DNA of 64,000 bases from Paenibacillus puerhi (GTDB lineage Bacteria; Bacillota; Bacilli; Paenibacillales; NBRC-103111), in contig NZ_WUWM01000011.1 in NCBI RefSeq assembly GCF_009846885.1, forward strand, positions 62,001-126,000, in the 5' to 3' direction. The notes beneath the pieces are model-generated. The model was given only the letters and a program-made list of their open reading frames with translations, did no database searches and was not told the origin of the DNA. The position numbers and the translations under genes were made by a program. Below are positions 1-7,673 of the stretch, in pieces; position 1 is the first letter of the stretch; each line of letters starts with the position of its first letter.

Positions 1-569
1 TCGGTAGGCAGCACCCATTCGCACGGATAACCTTCCAGCGTCAAGGCCTCGGCAACCGACCTGAGACCCGTTAAAGCTACGGTTCCTCCACCGCACTGCT
101 GGCCTTTGTGAAACCGGATCAGCGCCTCGACATCCGTAGCGCGCCCCTCCCCGTAGAAGCTTAAGGAAGGCAGCGGCTGCCCCAGCTCGCGGAACGTCCT
201 CACGAACAGCTGCTCCGTCAAAGAATCGACCGATAGCGCCTTGAGCCCGTACGTCCGCTCGATCCGGAACAGCGACCGATACAAGCCGGCGCCCGTCAAA
301 GGGACGTACAAGGCCGGAATGCGCCAATGCACTCGTTCCCGGCATACCTCATAAGGAAGCGGTCCGGAATACAGAATGACCTCGGCGAGCGGCATCAGCT
401 CTTCCGTAAGTGCAACCGCTTCCGCAAGCGTTGCGTAGGCTCCCGTAAGGGGGAGAAACGATGGAAAAGACTTAATGGCCTGAAGCATGACCGGTATCAT
501 CGGTTCGGGACCGATCAGGGCGATGGGAATCCCCTTCTCTTGTGGAACGGGCCGCAGCAGATCAGACAT
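1..569 (-). CDS. Unrecognised protein, C-terminus cut by window edge
   Basis: An open frame of 189 codons starts with ATG at 569 and runs off the left edge without a stop. A GAGAGGAAAG stretch precedes the start. The visible protein begins MSDLLRPVPQEKGIPIALIG and alternates beta-like and helical stretches, like a Rossmann-type sensory or binding domain. I see no DNA-binding helix, Walker motif, signal peptide or membrane segment. It starts 42 bases after the M20 amidohydrolase stop on the same strand, so it is probably the last visible gene of the serine dehydratase operon. I do not recognise the family. A regulator or sensor of the operon is possible, but this is a guess from position only, and the missing C-terminus would decide it. 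Confidence 0.6.
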   Translation of the reverse strand, partial: MSDLLRPVPQEKGIPIALIGPEPMIPVMLQAIKSFPSFLPLTGAYATLAEAVALTEELMPLAEVILYSGPLPYEVCRERVHWRIPALYVPLTGAGLYRSLFRIERTYGLKALSVDSLTEQLFVRTFRELGQPLPSLSFYGEGRATDVEALIRFHKGQQCGGGTVALTGLRSVAEALTLEGYPCEWVLPT

Positions 570-611
570 GGTTCACCAACACTTTCCTCTCTTGTTGGGA
601 CAAGGGACGAG

Positions 612-1847
612 CTAGTCGGCTGCCTGATGCGGCCGGCCTCTCTCCGTCCATTGCCCGCTTTCCTCAAGCGCAAGCGCAGCCATCATCAGTACACCCTCCA
701 CGAGGCAGGCCTCATCGACTACGAACTTGGGATGATGAAGCCCGAAGGCTTGCTCCGCCCTCGAAGCAGGGCCCGATCCGAGCCAGAACAAGCTGCCCGG
801 TACATGCTGCAGGAACACTGCGAAATCCTCGCCCGCCATCGTGGGCTGCGCTTCCTTGAGACGATCCTCTCCGAGCAGAGTCCGGGCTACCCGCTCTACC
901 TGTTCGACGCAGCGAGCATCGCCTGCGAGCACCGGAGTCTGCGGAATATACCGAAGCTCCGCCTTGCAGCGGTAGGCCTCGGCGATATGACTCGAGAGCC
1001 GCTTCAGCCTCTCCGGCATCAGCTCCTGCACTTCGGGCGAGAAGGTTCGTACGGTACCGGTCAGCAGCGCCCGGTGCGGAATCACGTTGTTCGCTTCACC
1101 CGCCAGCAGACTGCCGATCGTGACGACGGCCGAGTCGAACGGCGATAGTTCGCGGCTGACCGCGGTCTGCAGTCCCATCACGATAGCCGATGCGGCCACG
1201 ATCGGATCGATGCTTTGATCCGGTATGGCCCCGTGGCCTCCCTTACCCTCGATCACAAGCTCGATCCGGTCGACGGAGCCCATCATCGGGCCTTGTCGGA
1301 CGGCTACTTGTCCGGCGGGCAAGGTCGGCAGGTTATGCAGCGCATAGATCGAGTCCACATCCCGGAGCACCCCGTCTGCCAGCATCGCCTTAGCTCCGGC
1401 ATTGATCTCCTCCGCAGGCTGCAGGATGAACCGGACCGTGCCCGCAAGCAAATGGCGGTGTGCCGCGAGCAGACGCGCCGCGCCGATCAGAATGGCGGTA
1501 TGCACGTCATGCCCGCAGGCGTGCATGAAGCCGGCACGCTCGGACGCGAAGGGCAGCCCGGTTTCTTCGCCGATAGGCAAAGCGTCCATATCGGCCCGCA
1601 AAGCTATCGTGGGACCGGGAACAGCTCCCCGAAGCTCCGCCACCACGCCCGTTCGACCGATCCCGGTCGTTACCGCAAGCCCCGCTTCTTCAAGCAGGCT
1701 CGCAGCAAGCGCAGCCGTCTTCTCTTCCTCGAAGGCCGTTTCGGGATAACGGTGAAGCGTTCGGCGCAGGTCCACCAGCTCCGGGTGAAGCCTCTCGGCG
1801 TAGGCGCGGAGCTCTGCGATATGCTGAGAGGTAAGCACCTTACTCAT
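612..1847 (-). CDS. M20 family amidohydrolase (N-acyl amino acid hydrolase type)
   Basis: A metal-dependent amidohydrolase of 411 residues in the M20D group, which cleaves N-acyl amino acids or related amides in the cytoplasm. The metal-binding motifs are visible: HACGHDVH near residue 100, QPAEE about 35 residues later, and a HGAIP segment in the dimerisation domain. Length matches the family. The ATG at 1847 follows a GGGGGAG ribosome site and overlaps the sdaAA stop by 8 bases, so the two genes are translationally coupled; a longer frame from 1889 would lie inside sdaAA. The substrate cannot be read from the sequence. Its place after the serine dehydratase genes suggests it releases an amino acid for the pathway, which is inference. 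Confidence 0.88.
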   Translation of the reverse strand: MSKVLTSQHIAELRAYAERLHPELVDLRRTLHRYPETAFEEEKTAALAASLLEEAGLAVTTGIGRTGVVAELRGAVPGPTIALRADMDALPIGEETGLPFASERAGFMHACGHDVHTAILIGAARLLAAHRHLLAGTVRFILQPAEEINAGAKAMLADGVLRDVDSIYALHNLPTLPAGQVAVRQGPMMGSVDRIELVIEGKGGHGAIPDQSIDPIVAASAIVMGLQTAVSRELSPFDSAVVTIGSLLAGEANNVIPHRALLTGTVRTFSPEVQELMPERLKRLSSHIAEAYRCKAELRYIPQTPVLAGDARCVEQVERVARTLLGEDRLKEAQPTMAGEDFAVFLQHVPGSLFWLGSGPASRAEQAFGLHHPKFVVDEACLVEGVLMMAALALEESGQWTERGRPHQAAD

Positions 1848-2829
1848 GAACGGCTCCCCCCTTGTCCGCGGCAGCCGGATTTGAAACATGCATAAGCTCG
1901 GGTCGCTCCTCTGCTTGACCAGCCGCCGGTTCCGGCGTGCCTGGGGACAGCCCGCCTCGCTTGTACAGCTTCTGCATCAGGCTCTTGCCGGTTTTCGTCT
2001 GGGCCAGACCGCCCTTGGCCGTCTCCCGATGCTTCTCAGGCATCGCCGATCCCACTTCATACATCACCTGGATGACTTCATCCGAAGGAATGACGCTGCG
2101 CACGCCGGCCAGCCCCATATCCGCGGCCGCGAGCGCCGTGACCGCTCCGAAGCCGTTGCGCACGATGCACGGAACCTCGACTAGCCCGGCCACCGGGTCG
2201 CAGATCAGGCCAAGCGTGTTTTTGAGCGCCAAGCCTACCGCATGCACGGCTTGCTCGGGATTTCCGCCGCGCAGCTCGACCAGCGCCCCGGCCGCCATGC
2301 CGATAGCGGAGCCGACCTCGGCTTGGCAGCCTCCCTCGGCTCCTGAGACGAACGAGCGGTTGGCGATCACATACCCGATCGCACCCGCAGCGAACAAGCC
2401 GTATACCATGTGCTTGTCGTCCCAGCCGAACCGCTCCTGCGAGCTGATGAAGACGCCGGGGATGATGCCGCAGGAGCCTGCCGTCGGCGTAGCGATGATC
2501 CGCCCCATCGAGGCGTTGACCTCCGATACGGCCAGCGCATAAGCCATAGAGCGGCAGGCCTCCTCCCCTAACAGAGGGACGGAGCTTGCGGCGTAGGCGG
2601 TCACCCGTTGGGCATCCAAACCGGTGAGCCCACTGCGCGAGGTCGTATCTTCCGTCAGTCCTTTGCGCACCGCTTCTTTCATTATCCCGTAATAACGGGT
2701 CATCTGGGCGAATTCTTCCTCCCGGCTGCGGCCGGTTTCTTTCGCTTGATCGTCCAGCATCAAGGATCCGATGGTCTTATTTTCCAGCATACAACGTTCG
2801 GCTAATTCTCGCAAGGAACGAACCATCAT
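1840..2829 (-). CDS. sdaAA: L-serine dehydratase, iron-sulfur dependent, alpha subunit
   Basis: Catalytic subunit of the two-chain [4Fe-4S] L-serine ammonia-lyase, which converts L-serine to pyruvate and ammonia. The 329-residue protein carries the cysteine-containing motifs expected for the cluster: AGSCGIIP, EGGCQAEVG, LICDPVAG and VPCIVRNG. The C-terminal 35 or so residues after the KRGG segment are rich in Pro, Ala and Glu and look like a disordered tail not needed by the family. Its start overlaps the sdaAB stop by 4 bases (ATGA), and its stop overlaps the amidohydrolase start. All genes here run in one direction, consistent with one transcript from upstream of 5608. Confidence 0.95.
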   Translation of the reverse strand: MMVRSLRELAERCMLENKTIGSLMLDDQAKETGRSREEEFAQMTRYYGIMKEAVRKGLTEDTTSRSGLTGLDAQRVTAYAASSVPLLGEEACRSMAYALAVSEVNASMGRIIATPTAGSCGIIPGVFISSQERFGWDDKHMVYGLFAAGAIGYVIANRSFVSGAEGGCQAEVGSAIGMAAGALVELRGGNPEQAVHAVGLALKNTLGLICDPVAGLVEVPCIVRNGFGAVTALAAADMGLAGVRSVIPSDEVIQVMYEVGSAMPEKHRETAKGGLAQTKTGKSLMQKLYKRGGLSPGTPEPAAGQAEERPELMHVSNPAAADKGGAVHE

Positions 2830-3512
2830 GGCCTTTTCCCCTCATCTTCCTTCAAATCGATAGCGACAGCGCGCCTGACATGCGCCACCTCGGCAATCTT
2901 CTTCATCATAGGCTCCTCAAACCGCTGATCGGCTTCGATGACCGTAATCACCCGGCCGGTGCGCGAGGTGCGGTCGACATCCATATAGCCGATATTCATC
3001 CCCTGCTCCTTAAACAGCTGGGTGACATCCGCAAGAACGCCCGGACGATCGTCATGGTAGATCAGCAGAGTCGGGTATTCGCCGGAGAACGACACCTGAT
3101 GCTCGTCAACAGCCTGAATTTCGATATTGCCTCCGCCTATCGAGACGCCGCGCAGAGACAGCGTTCTCGTACCGCCTGACAGACTCAGATCCACCGTATT
3201 CGGGTGAGAAATAAGTCCGGCGCCCGTGCGAATCGACAGCTCCATGCCCGATCTCGCGGCTTCTCCCAGCGCGTCTGCAATACGCGCGTCATCGGTCGCA
3301 AAGCCGAGCAGCCCGCTGACCACCGCAAAATCCGTGCCATGCCCGCGATACGTGTCGGCGAACGAACCGTAGAAGACGATCTCAGCTTTGTCCGGTTGCC
3401 CTCCGAATAGCTTGCGGCCGACCAAACCGATGCGAACGGCGCCGGCCGTATGCGAGCTGGACGGTCCGATCATGGCGGGACCGATGATGGAGAAGACGTC
3501 CTTGAACCGCAT
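2826..3512 (-). CDS. sdaAB: L-serine dehydratase, iron-sulfur dependent, beta subunit
   Basis: The small subunit of the [4Fe-4S] L-serine dehydratase, 228 residues. The N-terminal half has the signature GPSSSHTAGA near residue 16. The C-terminal third (from about residue 148) is an ACT domain with the pattern PTLLIYHDDRPGVLADV, which in this family may bind L-serine or another amino acid. It lies 5 bases downstream of the DapA-like gene stop and overlaps sdaAA by 4 bases, so a single mRNA is likely. Both subunits are complete; I see no frameshift or missing motif. Confidence 0.95.
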   Translation of the reverse strand: MRFKDVFSIIGPAMIGPSSSHTAGAVRIGLVGRKLFGGQPDKAEIVFYGSFADTYRGHGTDFAVVSGLLGFATDDARIADALGEAARSGMELSIRTGAGLISHPNTVDLSLSGGTRTLSLRGVSIGGGNIEIQAVDEHQVSFSGEYPTLLIYHDDRPGVLADVTQLFKEQGMNIGYMDVDRTSRTGRVITVIEADQRFEEPMMKKIAEVAHVRRAVAIDLKEDEGKRP

Positions 3513-3517
3513 GCCGT

Positions 3518-4588
3518 TTATCCCTCCAGCCAGCGCTGCAGCCGGGCAGCGACAAAATCATCATCATTCAGATGCGGATAGCTTCTGTACACCCGGTCGA
3601 TCTCTTCCATCTGCCCCGGCGACAGCTCTTCGGCAGGATTCAGGCACCAGCGCCCCTCGAGCAGCCCTTGGCGCCTGAGTACCTCATGTATGCCTGGGAT
3701 GCAGCCGTGGAAGCCGTTCGCCGGATCGAAGAACGCGGCATTGCTGTCGGTTACCTCGATATTGCGCGTCAGCCATTCCTGGGCGATACGCTCATCCTTG
3801 CGAGCCTCCTTGATTTCCTCCAGCAGCTCGACAGCCTTATGTGTCCAGACTGCCCAATGCCCGAGCAGACCGCCGACAATCCGCTTCTCGACCGGCTGGC
3901 CGTCCACGGGGAACCGGTAGATCGTAAACAGATCGTTTACGATATTGTCATCATTGCCTGTATAGAGCGCGATCTCATCGCGCCGTGAAGATTCGATCAC
4001 CGCCCGGGCGACGTCGATCGTCTGGTAGCGGTTGAACGGCGCCATCTTGATCGCGATGACGTTCGGAATTTCGGCAAAGGCTCTCCAGAAGGCGTAGCTG
4101 AACAAGCGACCGCCTACCGATGGCTGCAGATAGAAGCCGATGATCGGAATCACGGACGCAACCTCACGCGCGCGCTCCAAATGCTGCTCCTCCGTCCAGC
4201 CGGGCAGCCCGCCCATACTGAGCAGACCGGCGTCATACCCAAGGTCCGCCGCCAGAGTCGCTTCAGCGACAGACTGATCGGCAGGTCCGCATATCCCGGC
4301 TACCTTCCAAAACGGACGGTCCGGGTTCGCCTTATCGATCTCCTCGGCTGCGAGCCTCAGCACCGGCTCGAACAGCCCGACCTCGGGCTTCCGAATCTCG
4401 AACTGGGTGGAATGAACGCCTACGGCTACACCGCCCGCTCCGCTTTCCACATAATATCGGGCCAGCGCCCGCTGTCTGCGCTCGTCAAGCTTCCGCTCCT
4501 CGTTCAGGGCAAGCGGATGCGCGGGAATGACCAAGCCTTCGTGCAGCGCCCGAAGCTTTGTTTCGGCAAGTGCTCTGGCTGTGCTCAT
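3518..4588 (-). CDS. Dihydrodipicolinate synthase family (DapA-like) aldolase
   Basis: A 356-residue protein of the class I Schiff-base aldolase superfamily (DapA/NanA type), longer than true DapA (about 290). The Schiff-base lysine is probably that of the segment NVIAIKMAPFNRYQ, and the barrel has an early HPLALN segment. The true lysine-pathway dapA is a different gene at 41159-42034, so this one is unlikely to serve lysine synthesis. It sits 3 bases after the epimerase-like gene and 5 bases before sdaAB. A retro-aldol step giving pyruvate and an aldehyde, or a dehydratase step on a sugar acid, would both suit this family; the sequence does not settle which. Confidence 0.85.
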   Translation of the reverse strand: MSTARALAETKLRALHEGLVIPAHPLALNEERKLDERRQRALARYYVESGAGGVAVGVHSTQFEIRKPEVGLFEPVLRLAAEEIDKANPDRPFWKVAGICGPADQSVAEATLAADLGYDAGLLSMGGLPGWTEEQHLERAREVASVIPIIGFYLQPSVGGRLFSYAFWRAFAEIPNVIAIKMAPFNRYQTIDVARAVIESSRRDEIALYTGNDDNIVNDLFTIYRFPVDGQPVEKRIVGGLLGHWAVWTHKAVELLEEIKEARKDERIAQEWLTRNIEVTDSNAAFFDPANGFHGCIPGIHEVLRRQGLLEGRWCLNPAEELSPGQMEEIDRVYRSYPHLNDDDFVAARLQRWLEG

Positions 4589-4591
4589 CGC

Positions 4592-5608
4592 TTAGTAGTT
4601 CCCCTTTCTCTCCTGGAAATGAGTCGGTTTATTCCACATCTCGCCGCCTTCCGTTACCCAGCCGGCCACCCAATCCAGCATCTGATTGAGGCTAACCTTA
4701 GGATACCCGAACAGCTGATTGCACTTACCCGAATTGCTTAACAACGCATCCGGCGCTTCATGGCCCGTGAAGACCGGCTCGATGCCCATCCGCGCGCCGA
4801 TCGATTCCGCTACGCGGCGCAGCGAGATCGTTTCGGGACCGGTCACGTTCAGGACCGTAGGAGGCGTAGAGCAAACCGTCAGCGCACGAAGCGCAATCTC
4901 GTTGGCATCTCCCTGCCAGATGCAGTTCACATGACCCATCGTCACGTCGATCGGCGTGCCTGCCTTGATGGACTTCGCGACTTCCAGCAGCACTCCGTAG
5001 CGGAGATCGATCGCATAATTTAACCGGTAGATCGTCATGGGCGTGTTGTACTTGCGGGCAAAATGCTCGAAGACACGCTCGCGTCCCAGGCAGGACTGGC
5101 CGTATTCGCCGACCGGACCGGTGGCCTGCTCCTCGGTTGCCCCTCCCTGGCTCACCGGAGTAAGCGGATAAACGTTACCTGTGGAGAATGCGACGATACG
5201 CGAGTTTTTATACTTCTCGGCCACGCGGCCGGGGAGATACGCGTTCATCACCCAAGTGAAGTGCTCATTGCCCTTCGTGCCGAATTTATTGCCGGCCATG
5301 TAGAGTACATTGTCCACATGAGGCAGCGCTTGCAAAGCCTCGTCATTCAGCAGGTCGACGGCAATCGTCTCCACGCCGATCGCTTCCAGCTCCTCGCGAA
5401 GCGTTCCGTTCGAGAAGCGCGAGGCTCCGATTACCTTCTTGTTCAGGCCTGCTTCTTTAATGGCATTAACCGCTAATTGGGCCAGGGTCGGTCCCATCTT
5501 CCCGCCTACGCCCAGCAGCATGATATCGCCTTCGACAGAAGCCAGGTCGCGGATCAGCTCGGGGGATGGCTGCGCCATGCGCGCTTCTAGCTCTTGAATC
5601 GTTTTCAT
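4592..5608 (-). CDS. NAD(P)-dependent epimerase/dehydratase family protein
   Basis: An extended short-chain dehydrogenase/epimerase of 338 residues. A glycine-rich dinucleotide site (LLGVGGKMGPTL) lies near residue 32. The usual YxxxK is not clearly seen; the segment EYGQSCLGRERVFEHFA has a Tyr and, four residues later, Leu rather than Lys, so catalysis may differ from classic members. The ATG at 5608 follows GGGAG at a good distance, whereas a longer frame to 5662 starts in the promoter region. It is the first gene of the run ending at 1. Paired with a DapA-like aldolase it may act on a sugar acid or hydroxy acid; this is inference. Confidence 0.82.
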   Translation of the reverse strand: MKTIQELEARMAQPSPELIRDLASVEGDIMLLGVGGKMGPTLAQLAVNAIKEAGLNKKVIGASRFSNGTLREELEAIGVETIAVDLLNDEALQALPHVDNVLYMAGNKFGTKGNEHFTWVMNAYLPGRVAEKYKNSRIVAFSTGNVYPLTPVSQGGATEEQATGPVGEYGQSCLGRERVFEHFARKYNTPMTIYRLNYAIDLRYGVLLEVAKSIKAGTPIDVTMGHVNCIWQGDANEIALRALTVCSTPPTVLNVTGPETISLRRVAESIGARMGIEPVFTGHEAPDALLSNSGKCNQLFGYPKVSLNQMLDWVAGWVTEGGEMWNKPTHFQERKGNY

Positions 5609-5685
5609 GAACAATCTCCCTTTCTTTACGAGCATTTTTATAACGTTGTGTGTGTGTCTCATCCCCTATGATAACGGTCAGTTTC

Positions 5686-5717
5686 ATTAAAAGACAGGAC
5701 TTTAAAAAGTCTTTAAT
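5686..5717 (-). promoter_or_regulatory. Candidate operator: nested inverted repeat upstream of the epimerase/serine dehydratase operon
   Basis: Two overlapping inverted repeats occur between the HPr-like gene's terminator and the first gene of the operon: an outer pair ATTAAAAGAC / GTCTTTAAT and an inner pair GACTTT / AAAAAGTC. There is no T-run placed for termination in the operon direction. The site lies about 80 bases before the 5608 start, so an operator role is plausible. No convincing -35/-10 pair could be fixed here. Confidence 0.35.
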
Positions 5718-5732
5718 ACACATCGATTAAAG

Positions 5733-5780
5733 CCAAAAAAGCGCCGCAGGTACGTTTTCGTACCCGCGGCGCTTTTTGGC
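5733..5780 (-). terminator. Rho-independent terminator after the HPr-like gene
   Basis: A long GC-rich hairpin with arms AGCGCCGC(A/G)GGTACG and its complement, loop TTTT/AAAA, flanked by A and T runs. It begins 9 bases beyond the HPr-like stop. Its symmetry would let it work on both strands. Confidence 0.88.
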
Positions 5781-5788
5781 CGGGCCTC

Positions 5789-6037
5789 CTATTCCAGCAG
5801 CTCGCACATCGCATCCAGCGCTTCCTCTTCGTCGCCTCCGCGTGTTTGAATCCGCAGTCTGGTGCCCTCTCGCAGCGGCATGATCATCATCCCCAGCACG
5901 CTTTTGGCATCCAGCTTAATCTCCAGATCCTCGCAAAGCAGAATAATATCGGACTTGAAGCCGTTAGCCTTCTGGGATAGCAGCTGCCAATCCTGAAACT
6001 CAAACGAACGTCTGACCGTCACCTCATGTACCCTCAT
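5789..6037 (-). CDS. HPr-like protein lacking the active-site histidine
   Basis: An 82-residue protein with the HPr/Crh fold pattern. The segment around AKSVLGMM aligns with the regulatory Ser46 region of HPr (KSIMGVM), and the C-terminus GGDEEEALDAM matches the HPr end. The GIHARPA motif with phosphorylatable His15 is absent; the aligned residues are SFEFQDW, so it cannot carry PTS phosphate in the usual way. It resembles Crh in this respect, but Arg17, used in CcpA contact, is also missing. The start at 6037 follows GGAGG at 9 bases; the frame from 6070 has a poorly spaced site. Monocistronic, ending at a strong terminator. A regulatory role is inferred. Confidence 0.8.
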   Translation of the reverse strand: MRVHEVTVRRSFEFQDWQLLSQKANGFKSDIILLCEDLEIKLDAKSVLGMMIMPLREGTRLRIQTRGGDEEEALDAMCELLE

Positions 6038-6226
6038 CCCACCGAACCTCCACCGAGCCGTAACCCTCATCTTTTCCTTATCGTATGCAAGACGAAAGGG
6101 ACGAGCAGCGGCGCGTATCCGATACCCGCTGCCATGCCGTCATTCGCTTGCTTCTATCCCCTATTATTCGAGGTCGGTCGCCTTTCTCCTGCCGGAAGCA
6201 CGAAGGACCTCTTGTTCGGGCTATCC

Positions 6227-6967
6227 TTACTCCGCCTTCCATCGCCCGGTGAGCCACAGCTCGATGCCAGCGGCCGTCTTCATCAAATTCGTTACCCCCG
6301 CCGTATCGGCAAACGGAGCATATCCGCGGAAATAGTCGGGATGTCCGCCTACGATGGGAAGCTCGACCCTCGCAGCCGGCGCATGCTTGTCGCGGCTCCA
6401 ACGCAGCCGCACGCCTGACGGCCGTTCCCAGCCGCCCCAGCTGCCCAGCAGAGCTACCGGATCGCCGAAGGAAAGTCTCCGGTCAGCCCGTGCCGCTTCC
6501 ATAACCAGCACGTCCTCCCTTTCCTCAGGCGTAACCCGGCACTTGGGCGCGCCGACGAGGATGCATCGGATACGGACGGAGGCCTCGCGCCGGTGCAGCC
6601 ACCGCGCCGCATGCAATCCTGCCAGGCCGCCGCCGCTGTGGCAAAGCAGCAGCACTTCGACGGGATCGCTGCCCTCCCTATCGCCCAGCCTCTCCTGCAC
6701 GCCATCCATCAGCCTTTCTCTTATGCGCGCGGCTCCGATGCTCCGCTCATACCTACTGGGGCTCAGAGCCAGATCATAGGCAATCTCGGCCAGCTGTGCG
6801 ATGAGTGGACGGCTCCAATCCCCGTAGGGGAATAGCGGCTCGACCCGGGTCTGGACGCCAAGCCTGCTCAGCCTCTCGGTCATCTCTCCCCCGATCGCGT
6901 CCATAAATCCCGGAGCCGTCGCAAGCCCCGGCAGCAGCAGCATGTATGCTTTACGAGCAACTGTCAT
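6227..6967 (-). CDS. Alpha/beta hydrolase-like protein, lipase type
   Basis: A 246-residue protein with a probable serine nucleophile in the segment LLLCHSGGGLAG near residue 105 (nucleophile-elbow form xHSGG, Cys in place of the first Gly). A hydrophobic LLLPGLATAPG strand precedes the oxyanion region, and a late GGHPDYFRG could hold the catalytic His. There is no signal peptide, so it is probably cytoplasmic. The ATG at 6967 follows AAAGGGTGAG; a longer frame from 7030 lacks a site. No close family name can be given and the substrate is unknown. The 189 bases between its stop and the HPr-like start hold no recognisable element apart from that gene's ribosome site. Confidence 0.7.
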   Translation of the reverse strand: MTVARKAYMLLLPGLATAPGFMDAIGGEMTERLSRLGVQTRVEPLFPYGDWSRPLIAQLAEIAYDLALSPSRYERSIGAARIRERLMDGVQERLGDREGSDPVEVLLLCHSGGGLAGLHAARWLHRREASVRIRCILVGAPKCRVTPEEREDVLVMEAARADRRLSFGDPVALLGSWGGWERPSGVRLRWSRDKHAPAARVELPIVGGHPDYFRGYAPFADTAGVTNLMKTAAGIELWLTGRWKAE

Positions 6968-7198
6968 CGATGGACTCACCCTTTCCGCCTGAATGCCAAG
7001 CTCCGGCTTTCTCCTCTTAAACGCGGCCAAACTTTAGTAGTAAGTATACCGAATCGCGGCACAGCCAAGTACCGGATCCAGCTCCGCCCTCGACCAAGGT
7101 CCAGCCGGACGTCAGCCTTCAGACGGTTTTCGAAACGGATGAAATGGTTTACAATGAACGTATAAGTAAGGATCGAACAAAGGACAGGTGAAGAACAG

Positions 7199-7522
7199 AT
7201 GAAATGGAACGGAAGAACCATCGGGGGCATAGCCCTCGCTCTACTGGGCGTGTGCTCGGTATTCGTATGGGGAGCACTGTGGGCGCTGATTTCTTACGCA
7301 CTCGCTTTCGCCCTGCTATTTTTCGGATATCGGTTTTGGCGGGAAGCGGACAACACCTTTAAGCAGATCTGCAGCGGCCTGGGCATGTTCGCCGGTCTCC
7401 TTCTGCTGATCTACTGGCTGCCGAAGTTTATCGCCCTGCTGATCTCCGTAGCTATGATTCTCGGAGGCTGGTGGCTGTATCGGACAGGCCAAGGCTCCAG
7501 CTATTCCTACCGGGTCAAATAA
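7199..7522 (+). CDS. Small integral membrane protein, unknown function
   Basis: A 107-residue protein, the only plus-strand gene in the window. It is almost wholly hydrophobic, with about four membrane segments in two pairs (residues 8-46 and 58-93) split by a short charged loop FWREADNTFKQ. The short C-terminus ends in a polar tail. A weak AGGTG site lies about 11 bases before the ATG. It resembles the membrane part of LiaF/PspC-like stress proteins only in general character, and I assign no function. It has its own terminator. The divergent gap to 6967 must hold promoters for both neighbours. Confidence 0.75.
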   Translation: MKWNGRTIGGIALALLGVCSVFVWGALWALISYALAFALLFFGYRFWREADNTFKQICSGLGMFAGLLLLIYWLPKFIALLISVAMILGGWWLYRTGQGSSYSYRVK

Positions 7523-7545
7523 GCATCGCAACCACAGTCGGAATG

Positions 7546-7580
7546 GACTGCCCTCCTTTAGCGGATGGGCAGTCTTTTTT
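7546..7580 (+). terminator. Rho-independent terminator after the small membrane protein gene
   Basis: Arms GACTGCCC and GGGCAGTC separated by a 13-base loop and followed by TTTTTT on the plus strand, 24 bases after the stop. Confidence 0.92.
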
Positions 7581-7673
7581 GACGTTCCGGGCTGGATGAC
7601 CGCCTCGGGATCCGCCAACTCGCCGACTCGTCAACTGCTTGAAGTGGCTACGGATCCCGCTCCGTTCCACAAC

